Positions 26,475 to 35,549 of a DNA stretch of 64,000 nucleotides are shown here, one piece after another. Made by a program: the position numbers and the translations under genes. The stretch comes from Shumkonia mesophila (GTDB lineage: Bacteria > Pseudomonadota > Alphaproteobacteria > Rhodospirillales > Shumkoniaceae): positions 124,001 through 188,000 of the forward strand of contig NZ_JAOTID010000005.1 of assembly GCF_026163695.1 (NCBI RefSeq), given 5' to 3'. How positions within the stretch are numbered: the first letter of the stretch is position 1; each line of letters begins with the position of its first letter. A model generated the notes under the pieces. That model did not search any database. It was not told the origin of the DNA and saw nothing but the letters and a program-made list of their open reading frames with translations.

Positions 26475-27503
26475 ATGAAGGTCTGCATCGGCTATAGGAT
26501 TCAGGAAGGGCCATGGGGCGGGGGGAATTCCTTCGTGTCCTCGATGACGGCGGCGTTGCGCTTGGCCGGACATGAGGTGGTCCCGGACTTGGCCGATGGC
26601 GACGTCGACATCATCCTGATGGTGGATCCCCGTTCCCGTCTGCCGAACGTGACCATCGGCGCATCGCACATTCTTCGCTATTTGACCTTCCGGAATCCGC
26701 TCGCCGTCGTCGTTCATCGGATCAATGAGTGCGACGAACGCAAGAAGACGCACACGGTCAATCTGCGTCTGCGCCTCGCCAACTACTGCGCCGACCATAC
26801 CGTGTTCGTCGGTGCGTGGCTCCGGGAACTGCCGATATGGAAGTCCCATCCCCCGCGTGCCTCCAGCGTCATCCGCAACGGCTCGGACACAAGCGTGTTC
26901 AACCCTGTCGGTTTCCAGGCCTGGGACGGCCGGGGACCTCTGCGTTTGGTCACCCATCACTGGGGCGGCAATTGGATGAAGGGCTTCGACGTCTACACCC
27001 GGATCGACGCCATGTTGGCGGAGCCGGCGTGGCACGACCGGCTCGCGTTCACCTATATCGGCAATCTGCCCGCCGGATTTCGGTTCAGAAACGTACGGTA
27101 CCTCGAACCTCTGGACGGTTCCGCTCTTGCCGACGAATTGCGCGCGCACCACGGGTATGTGACGGCGTCGTTGAACGAACCCGGCGGGAACCATCAGAAC
27201 GAGGGGGCCTTGTGCGGATTGCCGTTATTGTACCGCAGCAGCGGATGTCTGCCGGAATACTGTGACAAGTTCGGCGTTGCCTTCGACGGGCCAGAGGACT
27301 TTCCGGAGGCGCTCAGCCGCTATATCGCCCAATATCATGGCCTGGCAGCGCTCATGCCCACCTATCCCCATACCAGCGAAAAATGCACGGCAGCGTGGAT
27401 CAGGCTTTTCGAGAACCTGATGGCACGACGCAACGAGATCGTGGCCACCCGCGGGATCTGGCGAAACCCGCTCCTGTTTGCATTCAACCAGATTCCGTTC
27501 TAG
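26475..27503 (+). CDS. Glycosyltransferase, GT4-like
   Basis: 342 residues from the ATG at 26475, with GAGAGG just upstream; the open frame extends far upstream but over the asnB gene. The glycine-rich GPWGGGNSFV opening, VVHRINECDER, an SSVIRNGSDTSVF block typical of GT4 linkers, and GNHQNEGALCGLPLLYR at the donor site identify a GT-B transferase. It is slightly shorter than most GT4 enzymes. It follows AsnB after 50 bases and precedes two methyltransferases. Confidence 0.78.
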   Translation: MKVCIGYRIQEGPWGGGNSFVSSMTAALRLAGHEVVPDLADGDVDIILMVDPRSRLPNVTIGASHILRYLTFRNPLAVVVHRINECDERKKTHTVNLRLRLANYCADHTVFVGAWLRELPIWKSHPPRASSVIRNGSDTSVFNPVGFQAWDGRGPLRLVTHHWGGNWMKGFDVYTRIDAMLAEPAWHDRLAFTYIGNLPAGFRFRNVRYLEPLDGSALADELRAHHGYVTASLNEPGGNHQNEGALCGLPLLYRSSGCLPEYCDKFGVAFDGPEDFPEALSRYIAQYHGLAALMPTYPHTSEKCTAAWIRLFENLMARRNEIVATRGIWRNPLLFAFNQIPF

Positions 27504-27512
27504 GGCCGATCC

Positions 27513-28337
27513 ATGCGCAAGGACTTCGTGGAAATCGACAGTACTCAAAGCGAGAGCGAGATCGCCTTCGTCGAGCGCTATTGGACGGAGGTGTGGGAAC
27601 GCGAAGGGGGCCCCAAGGCGGCGATCGACAAGATCCCGGGCAAGGCCGAATACCGGATTATGCGGCCCTATATCGTATCCATGCCGCCGGGAGCGCGCCT
27701 GTTGGACGGCGGCTGCGGGCTAGGCGACTGGTCGGCCTATCTGACGCGGAAGGGCTATCCCACCCTCGGCCTGGACATCAGTCGCAGCACCGTCGCCAAG
27801 CTCAAGGAACTGTTTCCCGACGTCGAGTTCGCGGTGGGCGACATTCGCGAAACTGGGCTGCCTGCCGAGAGCTTCGACGGTTATTTCTCGTGGGGGACCT
27901 TCGAGCATTTCGAAGAAGGACTTGAGCGTTGCGTGGCCGAGGCATGGCGGGTTCTCAAGCCCGGTGGCTATCTGTTTATCAGCGTGCCTTTCGACAACTT
28001 TCGCCATGCCCTGCGGGCGGCCTTCGACAGAAGGCGGAAGGGGGACCCCCGCCCCGGAAAGGAACGGTTCTATCAGTGGCGCCTGACCCGACCGGAAGTG
28101 CGGGGACTGCTTGCTCGTGGCGGATTCTCGGTCCTCAACATTCAGCCGATCCACAAGCGGCAGGGGGTATTGCGGAGCCTCCATCACGAGTTCGGCTTTC
28201 CCTACGAGTGGCTGGCGACGAAGGGCCTTGGCGTTGCGCTGGCGCAGGTTATCCCGGGTGGCCTCATCGCGCACATGTTGATGGCGGTGGCGCAAAAGCC
28301 GGCCGGGGCACCCTCTCAGCCGGAGGACAAAGGTTGA
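27513..28337 (+). CDS. Class I SAM-dependent methyltransferase
   Basis: 274 residues. SAM-binding motif LLDGGCGLGDWSAYL lies near residues 59-73, with GLDISRS as the acidic second motif, and FEHFEEGLERC and LKPGGYLFISVP as the post-motif blocks. It is of the Methyltransf_11/25 type that acts on small molecules or sugars. It starts ten bases after the glycosyltransferase, and its stop overlaps the start of the TylF-like gene. Target not known. Confidence 0.82.
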   Translation: MRKDFVEIDSTQSESEIAFVERYWTEVWEREGGPKAAIDKIPGKAEYRIMRPYIVSMPPGARLLDGGCGLGDWSAYLTRKGYPTLGLDISRSTVAKLKELFPDVEFAVGDIRETGLPAESFDGYFSWGTFEHFEEGLERCVAEAWRVLKPGGYLFISVPFDNFRHALRAAFDRRRKGDPRPGKERFYQWRLTRPEVRGLLARGGFSVLNIQPIHKRQGVLRSLHHEFGFPYEWLATKGLGVALAQVIPGGLIAHMLMAVAQKPAGAPSQPEDKG

Positions 28338-29041
28338 TGTCTGCCCGACAGGCTCTACGCACGCTCCTATCCGCTTGCCTGCGTCCGGCCCGACTCAAGC
28401 TTGCGCCCAGGTACGTCGATTGGCCGGACATTTGGGCCAAGGACGCCGCGTTTATCGACGCCATGGCCAAGATCGAGGGCGTTACCCTCGTCCCCCGCGA
28501 GCGGTGTTTCGTTCTCCATCAATTGGCCCGCACCCTCGAGGGGAGCAACGGAGATTTTGCCGAGATCGGCGTCTACAAAGGGGGGACCGCCTATCTGACG
28601 GCATGTGCCGCCCCCGGCAAGACGATCCATCTGTTCGATACCTTCGAGGGCATGCCCGAAGTCGACGCCGGTATCGATGCGCATCGGACGGGCGATTTTG
28701 CCGATACGCGATACGACGACGTCCGCTCCTTTCTTGCCCCTTTCCGTGAAAGGATCGCCTTCCACAAGGGGTTCTTTCCGGCGACGGCGGCCGGCCTCGA
28801 GGAGAAGACGTTCGCGCTCGTCTATGTCGACGTTGATATCTATCAGTCGGTCAAGGACGCGCTGGCGTTCTTCTATCCCCGGCTGGTGCCGGGGGGCGTC
28901 ATGCTGTTCGACGATTTCGATTCGCCCAAATGCCAGGGGGTTCGCAAGGCCATCGACGAATTTCTCGCCGACAAGCCGGAGCGGCCGGTGGTGACGGCGT
29001 ACTATCAGACGATGATCATCAAAGCCGCCGCCGTTTCGTGA
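28337..29041 (+). CDS. TylF/MycF-family sugar O-methyltransferase
   Basis: 234 residues from the ATG at 28337. FAEIGVYKGGTAYLTA and HLFDTFEGMPEVD, then YVDVDIYQSVKDAL and LFDDFDSPKCQGV, are the SAM- and metal-binding blocks of macrocin O-methyltransferase (TylF). The Asp residues of the FDDFD motif would bind magnesium. These enzymes methylate hydroxyls of deoxysugars. It is coupled to the preceding methyltransferase, giving two different methylation chemistries in tandem. Confidence 0.88.
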   Translation: MSARQALRTLLSACLRPARLKLAPRYVDWPDIWAKDAAFIDAMAKIEGVTLVPRERCFVLHQLARTLEGSNGDFAEIGVYKGGTAYLTACAAPGKTIHLFDTFEGMPEVDAGIDAHRTGDFADTRYDDVRSFLAPFRERIAFHKGFFPATAAGLEEKTFALVYVDVDIYQSVKDALAFFYPRLVPGGVMLFDDFDSPKCQGVRKAIDEFLADKPERPVVTAYYQTMIIKAAAVS

Positions 29042-29049
29042 GCTAGGGA

Positions 29050-30060
29050 ATGGGCCTGGGCGGCGACCTCATCTGGACGGCCATTTTAAAGGCTGTTCGC
29101 GACCACGACGGCGAACCCCCCGTTGCTTGTTTTATGCCGGGGATCTCCGATTTACTGGCCGGCCGCTTGTACGAAGGATCCGTCTCTCTTCGCGACAACG
29201 CCGTGTTCCGTCACAATCCCTTCGTCGCCCTTACCGAGGCGCGGCGAAAAAGCCTGGGGTCGCGCGGGCTCGATACCGCCGCCCGCCTCATCCTGAAGTT
29301 CCCGCCGGCCCGCCGATGCTACGAGGATTGGATATTCCGTCGGGCCGAGCGGGTGCGGGCCGAAGGCGGTCCCCACTTCGTTCATATCGACCTGCAGCGC
29401 CATTCCTATGCCGCCCGTCAGACCCGGCGCCGAACCTATTGGAAGCAGGGCCGGGCCGTCGATGCGATGGCCGGGCCGTTCGGTGTCGAGCGCGTCGAGG
29501 AACCGCCAAATCTGCATTTCACGCAGGACGAGCGGTCGGCGGTGTCGCGGTTGCTGGCGGAAGCGGGGCTGCATAAGGCGTTCGTCGCCATTGAACCGGA
29601 CACCAATCGCGACTGGTTCGGGGAACTCCGCGCCTGGCCGATGGATCGCTGGCAGACGGTCGTCGACCGTGTGCGGGAGGCCCATCCGGACCTGCCGGTC
29701 GCGCAGGTCGGCCTGGGGCGTTCCGGAATCCTGGAGGGCGTTGTCGATCTGACGGGACGGACCGGCTTTCGGGATGCCGCGCTCGTCATAGGCCGCGCCA
29801 CCCTGTTCATCGGAACCGAGGGGGGGCTGATGCACGCGGCGCGGGCCGTCGATGCCCGCGCGCTCATCCTCTGGGGCGGCGTGACCCTGCCGGAATTCAT
29901 CGGCTATCCGGATCATCAGACGACGATCTGCAAGCATGTGTTCTGTGCGCCATGCGGCAACGCGGGGTGGTGCCCGAATGGTCACCGTTGCATGCTCGAT
30001 ATCGAGGTCGGCGAGGTTGCCGACACCGCGCTGCATTTGTTGAATGGGGAACTTGGCTAG
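29050..30060 (+). CDS. Glycosyltransferase family 9 (heptosyltransferase-like)
   Basis: 336 residues. It begins directly with MGLGGDLIWT, the GT9 N-terminal loop. FIGTEGGLMHAARAVD is the donor-site block and the CAPCGN/WCPNGHRCM cysteine cluster near the C-terminus is a common GT9 feature. GT9 members usually transfer heptose in LPS core, but non-heptose versions exist in polysaccharide clusters. Its stop codon is shared in opposite strands with the end of pseC (CTAG), so the two genes converge with no terminator space. Confidence 0.82.
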   Translation: MGLGGDLIWTAILKAVRDHDGEPPVACFMPGISDLLAGRLYEGSVSLRDNAVFRHNPFVALTEARRKSLGSRGLDTAARLILKFPPARRCYEDWIFRRAERVRAEGGPHFVHIDLQRHSYAARQTRRRTYWKQGRAVDAMAGPFGVERVEEPPNLHFTQDERSAVSRLLAEAGLHKAFVAIEPDTNRDWFGELRAWPMDRWQTVVDRVREAHPDLPVAQVGLGRSGILEGVVDLTGRTGFRDAALVIGRATLFIGTEGGLMHAARAVDARALILWGGVTLPEFIGYPDHQTTICKHVFCAPCGNAGWCPNGHRCMLDIEVGEVADTALHLLNGELG

Positions 30061-31259
30061 AGCCCGAGCGTTTGCGAAAGCGCGGCGATCACGCGATCGA
30101 CGTCTTCTTCGCCCATCTCGACGAACAGGGGCAGCGTGAGAACGCTTTCGTAATAGGCCTTCGCCCCCGGATACCGGACCGTCCCGACCCGGGCGCGCCA
30201 ATATGGCTGATCCGGGACCGGGATGTAGTGAACCTGCGAGCCGATACCTTTCTCCGCAAGCCGCCTCATGGCGTCGGCTCGGGACACGCCGGTGGCGCGG
30301 AAATCGATCCGCACGACGTAGGTATGCCAGACCGGCTTCTGCCCTCCCATCCGAGGCAACGGTCGGACGATGGGCGCCAGCGAGGCGATTTTCTCGTCAT
30401 AGGCCGCGACCAGGCCGCGGCGTTTGGCGGCAAAAAGATCGAGCTTCTTGAGTTGACTGAGGCCAAGCGCGCAGTTGATGTCCGGCGCGCGATAGTTATG
30501 GCCCAGGACCTGCATTTCGTAATACCAGGGATTGACGCGCCCGTCGGCGCCGAAGGCCGCATCCTTATGAACGAACGCTTTGGGGTCCCGTGTGATGCCG
30601 TGGCTGCGCAACAGTCGAAGTCGCTCGGCGACGGCGGCGTTCCGGGTGGAGACGGCGCCGCCTTCACCCATGGCGATGGTCTTGACCGGATGAAACGAGA
30701 ACGTCGCGGCGTCGGACCATGCGCAGGAGCCGACCGGCGTATCGACGCCATCGCGTCCGGGGGTCGTTCCGCCGATCGCGTGGCAGGCATCCTCAACGAC
30801 AAGGAGTTCGTTTGCCCGTGCGATTTCGGCGATATCGGGCATGGCGACGCACTGGCCGTTAAGGTGGACCGGAAAGACGGCTCGCGGCCGGCCGGCCAGC
30901 TTGGCCCTGGGCAGCGCTTCCGCCAAGGTGGCGCCGGTCAAAAGGCCGGTTTCCGGATCGACATCGGCGAAGACGACGTCGGCTCCCGTCATGGACGGTC
31001 CATTGGCCGTGGCCGCGAAGGTCATCGCCGGGACGATGACGACGTCGCCAGAGCCGACGCCAAGGGCGTCCGCCGCCATATGCAGGGCCGCCGTCCCGTT
31101 CATGCAGGCGACGACGTTAGGTACCTGGAACCTCTCGGCAAGCGCATTCTCGAACGCCGTGACGGCCGGGCCGGTTGTCAGGAAATCGCTTTTCAGGACC
31201 TCGATGACGGCAGCAATATCGTCGTCGCCGATCGAATGTCGTCCGTAAGGCAGAAACAT
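30057..31259 (-). CDS. pseC: UDP-4-amino-4,6-dideoxy-HexNAc transaminase, PseC
   Basis: 400 residues from the start at 31259, preceded on its strand by GGAGAAGAAG. It is a PLP-dependent DegT/DnrJ/EryC1 aminotransferase. Lys193 in FSFHPVKTIAMGEGG binds PLP, and the opening LPYGRHSIGDDDI with LTTGPAV is the PseC pattern. It uses glutamate to aminate the PseB product at C4. It is the only transaminase in the window, so it must serve both nonulosonate cassettes unless others lie outside. It stands alone on the minus strand, divergent from the operon starting at 31417; the 157-base gap probably holds two promoters. Confidence 0.88.
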   Translation of the reverse strand: MFLPYGRHSIGDDDIAAVIEVLKSDFLTTGPAVTAFENALAERFQVPNVVACMNGTAALHMAADALGVGSGDVVIVPAMTFAATANGPSMTGADVVFADVDPETGLLTGATLAEALPRAKLAGRPRAVFPVHLNGQCVAMPDIAEIARANELLVVEDACHAIGGTTPGRDGVDTPVGSCAWSDAATFSFHPVKTIAMGEGGAVSTRNAAVAERLRLLRSHGITRDPKAFVHKDAAFGADGRVNPWYYEMQVLGHNYRAPDINCALGLSQLKKLDLFAAKRRGLVAAYDEKIASLAPIVRPLPRMGGQKPVWHTYVVRIDFRATGVSRADAMRRLAEKGIGSQVHYIPVPDQPYWRARVGTVRYPGAKAYYESVLTLPLFVEMGEEDVDRVIAALSQTLGL

Positions 31260-31416
31260 GGCGCGTTCTTCTTCTCCAGGGGTAGGCTTGATGGCCCGCG
31301 ATGGAGCGAAGCTAGAGCAGGAAAAGCGAGATGTCCCGCCAAAATTTCGCAGCCGTAGCCGACGCGTCCTCAATCTCTGCCGGGACGCACGCCCGCGATC
31401 TTTCGAGAGGTGAGCG

Positions 31417-32271
31417 GTGAGGGCGGAATGGGAACTCAACGGCGACCTTCCTCTTTCGCCGTTGAAGCGGTTCACCTATCTGGCCCGCAACCTGCGCCGC
31501 AACATGGCCGGTTTGCCCAGGTCCATGCCATTCAGGCCGTTCTGTCGGGGACGCGTCGAAAAATCCGATGGAACGCCGTCACCCACGCGTTTGCTGGGGC
31601 AGGTCTTCATCCGCGAGGAACTGCCGAGGCTGTTGCCGACCGCCGAGATCCGCGTCCTCGACGTCGGGTGCGGAACGGGCCGCATGAGCGACCTCCTGGA
31701 GAGGGCCGGGTACCGGGGGACCTACGTCGGTGTCGACATCGATGACCGCTTTGCCCGCGATGGCGGAGGCACAGGAGCCTTCGCTCGCCGTTTTGTGCAC
31801 GGCGATGCCCACGACCTAACCGAAGCCGATTCTTTTGACCTCGTCTTTTCCAACTCGGCCCTCGAACACATCCCGAACGACCGCCGCCTTCTGGCGAAAC
31901 TTGACGAACTGGTGGCGCCGGGGGGCATGCAAGTGCACATCGTCCCGAGCGGCTGGGGGTTGCCGCTCTATCTGTGGCACGGTTATCGCCAATATCCGCT
32001 GTCGCGGATTGGATCGCTCTTCCCGGGGGAGGGAACGCGGGTCTATGGCCTTGGAGGACTAGCCTGCTTCGGGGTGCACCTCGCGTTCATCTCGCTGGGC
32101 GAGATCCTTCTCCGCATGGATCTACGGAGGCGGATTCCCGCAACCTATCGAGCCTTTCTCAATACCGCGTTCAGGATTGACCGGGTATTCTCGACCGCGC
32201 CCGGGATGTACGTCGTGTGCCGCCGGAGCATGGGGGATGCCAAGCAGTGCGACGAGATGAATGACCGATAA
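31417..32271 (+). CDS. Class I SAM-dependent methyltransferase
   Basis: 284 residues from a GTG at 31417, fixed by GAGAGG at 31405-31410. The SAM motif VLDVGCGTGRMSDLL is near residue 79, VGVDIDDRF follows, then a FSNSALEHI block and LVAPGGMQVHIVPS. It is the first gene of the long operon that runs to 45972. Its end overlaps the transglutaminase-like gene by 11 bases. No transmembrane segment is certain, though the C-terminal half has a hydrophobic stretch. Substrate unknown. Confidence 0.8.
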   Translation: MRAEWELNGDLPLSPLKRFTYLARNLRRNMAGLPRSMPFRPFCRGRVEKSDGTPSPTRLLGQVFIREELPRLLPTAEIRVLDVGCGTGRMSDLLERAGYRGTYVGVDIDDRFARDGGGTGAFARRFVHGDAHDLTEADSFDLVFSNSALEHIPNDRRLLAKLDELVAPGGMQVHIVPSGWGLPLYLWHGYRQYPLSRIGSLFPGEGTRVYGLGGLACFGVHLAFISLGEILLRMDLRRRIPATYRAFLNTAFRIDRVFSTAPGMYVVCRRSMGDAKQCDEMNDR

Positions 32272-33577
32272 ACGCGTTAAGATCATGCGAGAGGTGGCTG
32301 CGATCCTTTGCGGCGTGGCCTTTGTGGCCGGGTTGTCTTTCGGTGGTCTTTATGTCTTTCGGGCGGATTTCTACGGTACGGTCGAAGTGGAATTGACGCC
32401 CGTCGCCGAGCTTTATCCAGTCTCGCCGACGGCGGTGGCGATCACCGGTTATGACACCGAGTCCGGACCGTTTCTCATTCCCCGGTTGCGCAATGCTGAC
32501 GAATGCACCGGCTGGCGTATCGAGAGCGGAGCGGCGGAGATTGCGCAGTCGGACGGCGAGTTGCGGATTCCCTTGCGCCCGGGCGATCACGACTATGTTG
32601 CCAAGCCGCTGGGGTGCGTGCTCGGCGAACCCGCCGTGGATGCCCTGCGCTTCAACCTGTTCTTCGGGGAAGTCGAGTCCTTCGGCGTGCAGAACTTGTC
32701 CCGCGAGCAGTATCAGGTGAACTTCCAAAATGTGCCGATGGCCTTGGGCAAACCTCTGCCGTTCTCCCGCTGGGTGCCCGATGTCGAAGCCGCATTTCCC
32801 GAGGAGGCTGCGCAGGCCCGGGAAGCGTTGATCGATGCGGGATTCGATTCTTCGGCGTCAACCCGTGAAAAGATCGAATTTCTCGTGGCCTTTGTCCGCC
32901 GCCACATGCCAAGCGCGGCTCCCCCCTCGTACCTGAACAATCTGTCTCCGTGGCGGGTCTTTCTGGAGGGCAAGCTCAAGGGTGCAGGAAACTTCTGTCG
33001 CCAGTGGTCGCTGGTCTACGGCTACCTCGCCAACCTGATCGGCATTCCTTCCCGGAACGTGTTTACGGGGGGCGCGATGGACAATGTCGATCTGGGATCC
33101 CACGCGTTTTCCGAGAGCTATATTCGCGAGCAAGCCGGATGGGCGTTCGTCGATCCTACCACCGAGATCGCCTATGTCACCAATGCGGCGGGCAGGTTGC
33201 TGAGCGGGGCCGAGCTTTACACCGCCATCATCACCCGAACCTCGTCGGCGTTGACCGCCAGGGCTCTGGTCGAGAACGGCTACAAGTCCGTTCCCTTCGC
33301 GGCCGTGGGGAAAGCGCTGAAACAATTCATGCGCAGGAACAGTTTCCTCATCTACATCGGTAGCCATGACGGACGCTATCAGATGCAGGGATCCGGTGCG
33401 GCGCGTTATGTGCAACAGCTCTACCGCTTCCTGTTCCAGCCGCAGCAGTATTTTGGATTTGCCCATTTCGTCAGTTTTTCGTGGATCAGGTCGGCCGCGT
33501 TCTTCACGTGCATTGTCGCCGCGTTCTTCGCCTTCATTTTCTCTATCGCAGCGATCGTCCGTGGAAGCAGGCGGTGA
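32261..33577 (+). CDS. Membrane-anchored transglutaminase-like protein
   Basis: 438 residues. A membrane anchor lies near residues 11-31 and a second hydrophobic span near 408-433, placing the middle outside the cytoplasm if the first helix is a signal anchor. The core has the papain-like transglutaminase pattern: Cys246 in NFCRQWSLVYGYLANLIGIP, His281 in GSHAFSE and Asp298 in FVDPTTE. The fold covers transglutaminases, peptidases and amide-forming or breaking enzymes. It sits between a methyltransferase and an AsnB-like gene. I know no named family for the full-length protein. A role in attaching or trimming an amide-linked group on the glycan is inference. Confidence 0.7.
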   Translation: MTDKRVKIMREVAAILCGVAFVAGLSFGGLYVFRADFYGTVEVELTPVAELYPVSPTAVAITGYDTESGPFLIPRLRNADECTGWRIESGAAEIAQSDGELRIPLRPGDHDYVAKPLGCVLGEPAVDALRFNLFFGEVESFGVQNLSREQYQVNFQNVPMALGKPLPFSRWVPDVEAAFPEEAAQAREALIDAGFDSSASTREKIEFLVAFVRRHMPSAAPPSYLNNLSPWRVFLEGKLKGAGNFCRQWSLVYGYLANLIGIPSRNVFTGGAMDNVDLGSHAFSESYIREQAGWAFVDPTTEIAYVTNAAGRLLSGAELYTAIITRTSSALTARALVENGYKSVPFAAVGKALKQFMRRNSFLIYIGSHDGRYQMQGSGAARYVQQLYRFLFQPQQYFGFAHFVSFSWIRSAAFFTCIVAAFFAFIFSIAAIVRGSRR

Positions 33578-33605
33578 TGGCAGAATGGCCACGGGAACCT
33601 GATTG

Positions 33606-35549
33606 ATGTGCGGCGTTGCCGGCATATTCGACCGCACCGGCTCGACGCCCGTCGATATGTTGGGGCAAAGGGCGGATGCCATGCAGCGGGCGCTGGCCCA
33701 TCGCGGGCCGGACGATCACGGTGTGTGGAGCGATCCGGTCGCCGGCGTGGCGCTGGCCCACCGCCGGCTGGCCATCATCGACCTGGCGCCGAGCGGCCAT
33801 CAGCCGATGGTGTCGGCCGATGGCCGTTTCGTCATCGCCTACAATGGCGAAGTCTATAACTACAAAGCCATCGCCGCGGAACTGGCGGTGGCGGGACGCG
33901 CCGTGGCCGGAGGGTCGGATACCGCGGTGCTGTTGGAGGCCTGCGCATGCTGGGGCGTCGAGCGGGCGCTGGCCAAGTGCGTCGGCATGTTCGCCTTCGC
34001 CTTGTGGGACCGCGAGACCCGGACCCTGACCCTGGCCCGCGACCGCCTGGGCATCAAACCGCTCTATTGGGCCCGCTTCGGCGAGCTGTTCCTGTTCGGC
34101 TCCGAACTCAAGGCGCTCAAGGCACACGGCAGCTGGCCGGAGGAGATCGACCAGGGCGCTCTGCTGGCCTATTTCCGGCATGCCTACGTCCCGGCGCCTT
34201 ACAGCATCTTCAAGGGCGTCCGTAAGCTGGAGCCCGGCCATATCCTGACCGTCGGTCCCAGCGGCGAGCCGGTTTCCCGCCAGTATTGGGACCTGCGCGG
34301 CTTCGCCCGCGCCGGCGCCACCGACCCTTTCACCGGCTCCTATGAAGAAGCCCGCGAACAGGTCGAAGCGCTGCTGCTCGATGCGGTGAGGCAGCGGCTG
34401 GTCGCCGACGTTCCCCTCGGAGCTTTCCTATCCGGCGGTGTCGACTCCTCGGCGGTTGTTGCCCTCATGCAGGCGCAAAGCGACCGCCCGGTCCGCAGTT
34501 TTTCGATCGGCTTTCACGAGCAGACCTACAACGAGGCCACCCACGCCAAGGCGGTGGCCGCGCACCTCGGCACCGATCACACGGAACTCTATGTCACGCC
34601 GGGGCAGGCTCTCGACACCGTTCCCGAGTTGCCGCGTTGGTACGACGAGCCGTTCGCCGATTCCTCGCAGATCCCGACCCTGCTGCTGTCCCGGCTGACT
34701 CGCGACCATGTCACGGTATCGCTGTCGGGCGACGGCGGCGACGAGGTGTTCGCCGGCTACAACCGCTATTTCTGGGCGGAGCGCATCCGGCGCGCCGTCG
34801 GCTGGATGCCTCGCTCCGCACGGACGGCGCTACGGGCTGCGCTCACAGCCCTGCCTCCGGGCGGCTGGGATGCCCTATCGGCTGTGCTGCCGCGTCGCCT
34901 GGTCCCGCCGCAGGCGGGAGACAAGGTGCACAAGATGGCGGCGATACTGGATGCCCGTGACATGGACGACATTTACCGGCGTCTGGTCAGCCAATGGGCC
35001 GATCCGGAGACCCTGATGCCGGGCGTCGCCGAGGCCCGAGGGGTTTTGTGGAACGGCACCCTGGCCGCCGACCGGCCCGATGCCATGGGGCGCATGCAGT
35101 TGGCGGACATGGCGACCTACCTTCCCGACGACATTCTGACCAAGGTGGATCGCGCCAGCATGGCGGTGGCCCTGGAGGCGCGGGTGCCGCTGCTCGATCA
35201 TCGGGTGGTGGAGTTCGCCTGGCGCCTGCCGCGGGCGTTCATGGTGCGAAACGGCCAGGGCAAGGCGATTCTGCGCGACATCCTTTACAAATACGTGCCC
35301 CGCGAGTTGATCGAGCGGCCGAAGATGGGCTTCGGCGTTCCCATCGATGCCTGGCTGCGCGGGCCGTTGCGCGAATGGGCCGAGGATCTGCTGGACGAGC
35401 GGCGCTTGCGGGACGGCGGATTGCTCGATCCGGCGCCTATTCGCAAGGCGTGGCGCGACCATCTGTCCGGCACGGTGAACCGGCAGTATGCGTTGTGGAC
35501 CGTGCTGATGTTTGAGAGCTGGCGGGCGCATTGGGGGCGGGCGGCATGA
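33606..35549 (+). CDS. asnB: Asparagine-synthase-like glutamine amidotransferase (AsnB paralogue 2)
   Basis: 647 residues from the ATG at 33606, so that Cys follows Met directly (MCGVAG). Glutaminase motifs RLAIIDL, NGEVYNY and SDTAV are present; the PP-loop SGGVDSS starts at residue 276 and SGDGGDE at 374. It is the most standard of the four AsnB paralogues here. Its stop overlaps the start of the GT4 gene (ATGA). It probably amidates a uronic acid or other carboxyl on the glycan rather than aspartate, because of its setting, but free asparagine synthesis cannot be excluded. Confidence 0.9.
   Translation: MCGVAGIFDRTGSTPVDMLGQRADAMQRALAHRGPDDHGVWSDPVAGVALAHRRLAIIDLAPSGHQPMVSADGRFVIAYNGEVYNYKAIAAELAVAGRAVAGGSDTAVLLEACACWGVERALAKCVGMFAFALWDRETRTLTLARDRLGIKPLYWARFGELFLFGSELKALKAHGSWPEEIDQGALLAYFRHAYVPAPYSIFKGVRKLEPGHILTVGPSGEPVSRQYWDLRGFARAGATDPFTGSYEEAREQVEALLLDAVRQRLVADVPLGAFLSGGVDSSAVVALMQAQSDRPVRSFSIGFHEQTYNEATHAKAVAAHLGTDHTELYVTPGQALDTVPELPRWYDEPFADSSQIPTLLLSRLTRDHVTVSLSGDGGDEVFAGYNRYFWAERIRRAVGWMPRSARTALRAALTALPPGGWDALSAVLPRRLVPPQAGDKVHKMAAILDARDMDDIYRRLVSQWADPETLMPGVAEARGVLWNGTLAADRPDAMGRMQLADMATYLPDDILTKVDRASMAVALEARVPLLDHRVVEFAWRLPRAFMVRNGQGKAILRDILYKYVPRELIERPKMGFGVPIDAWLRGPLREWAEDLLDERRLRDGGLLDPAPIRKAWRDHLSGTVNRQYALWTVLMFESWRAHWGRAA

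Noticed and set aside
24022-26514. An 830-codon open frame on the minus strand
   Set aside because: It lies entirely antisense to the GT4, asnB and following genes. Its translation is rich in Arg, Pro and Gln and matches nothing; it is a shadow of high-GC coding sequence.
29952-31358. A 468-codon plus-strand open frame
   Set aside because: It is antisense to pseC, which has a complete PLP-binding motif and the full family length.
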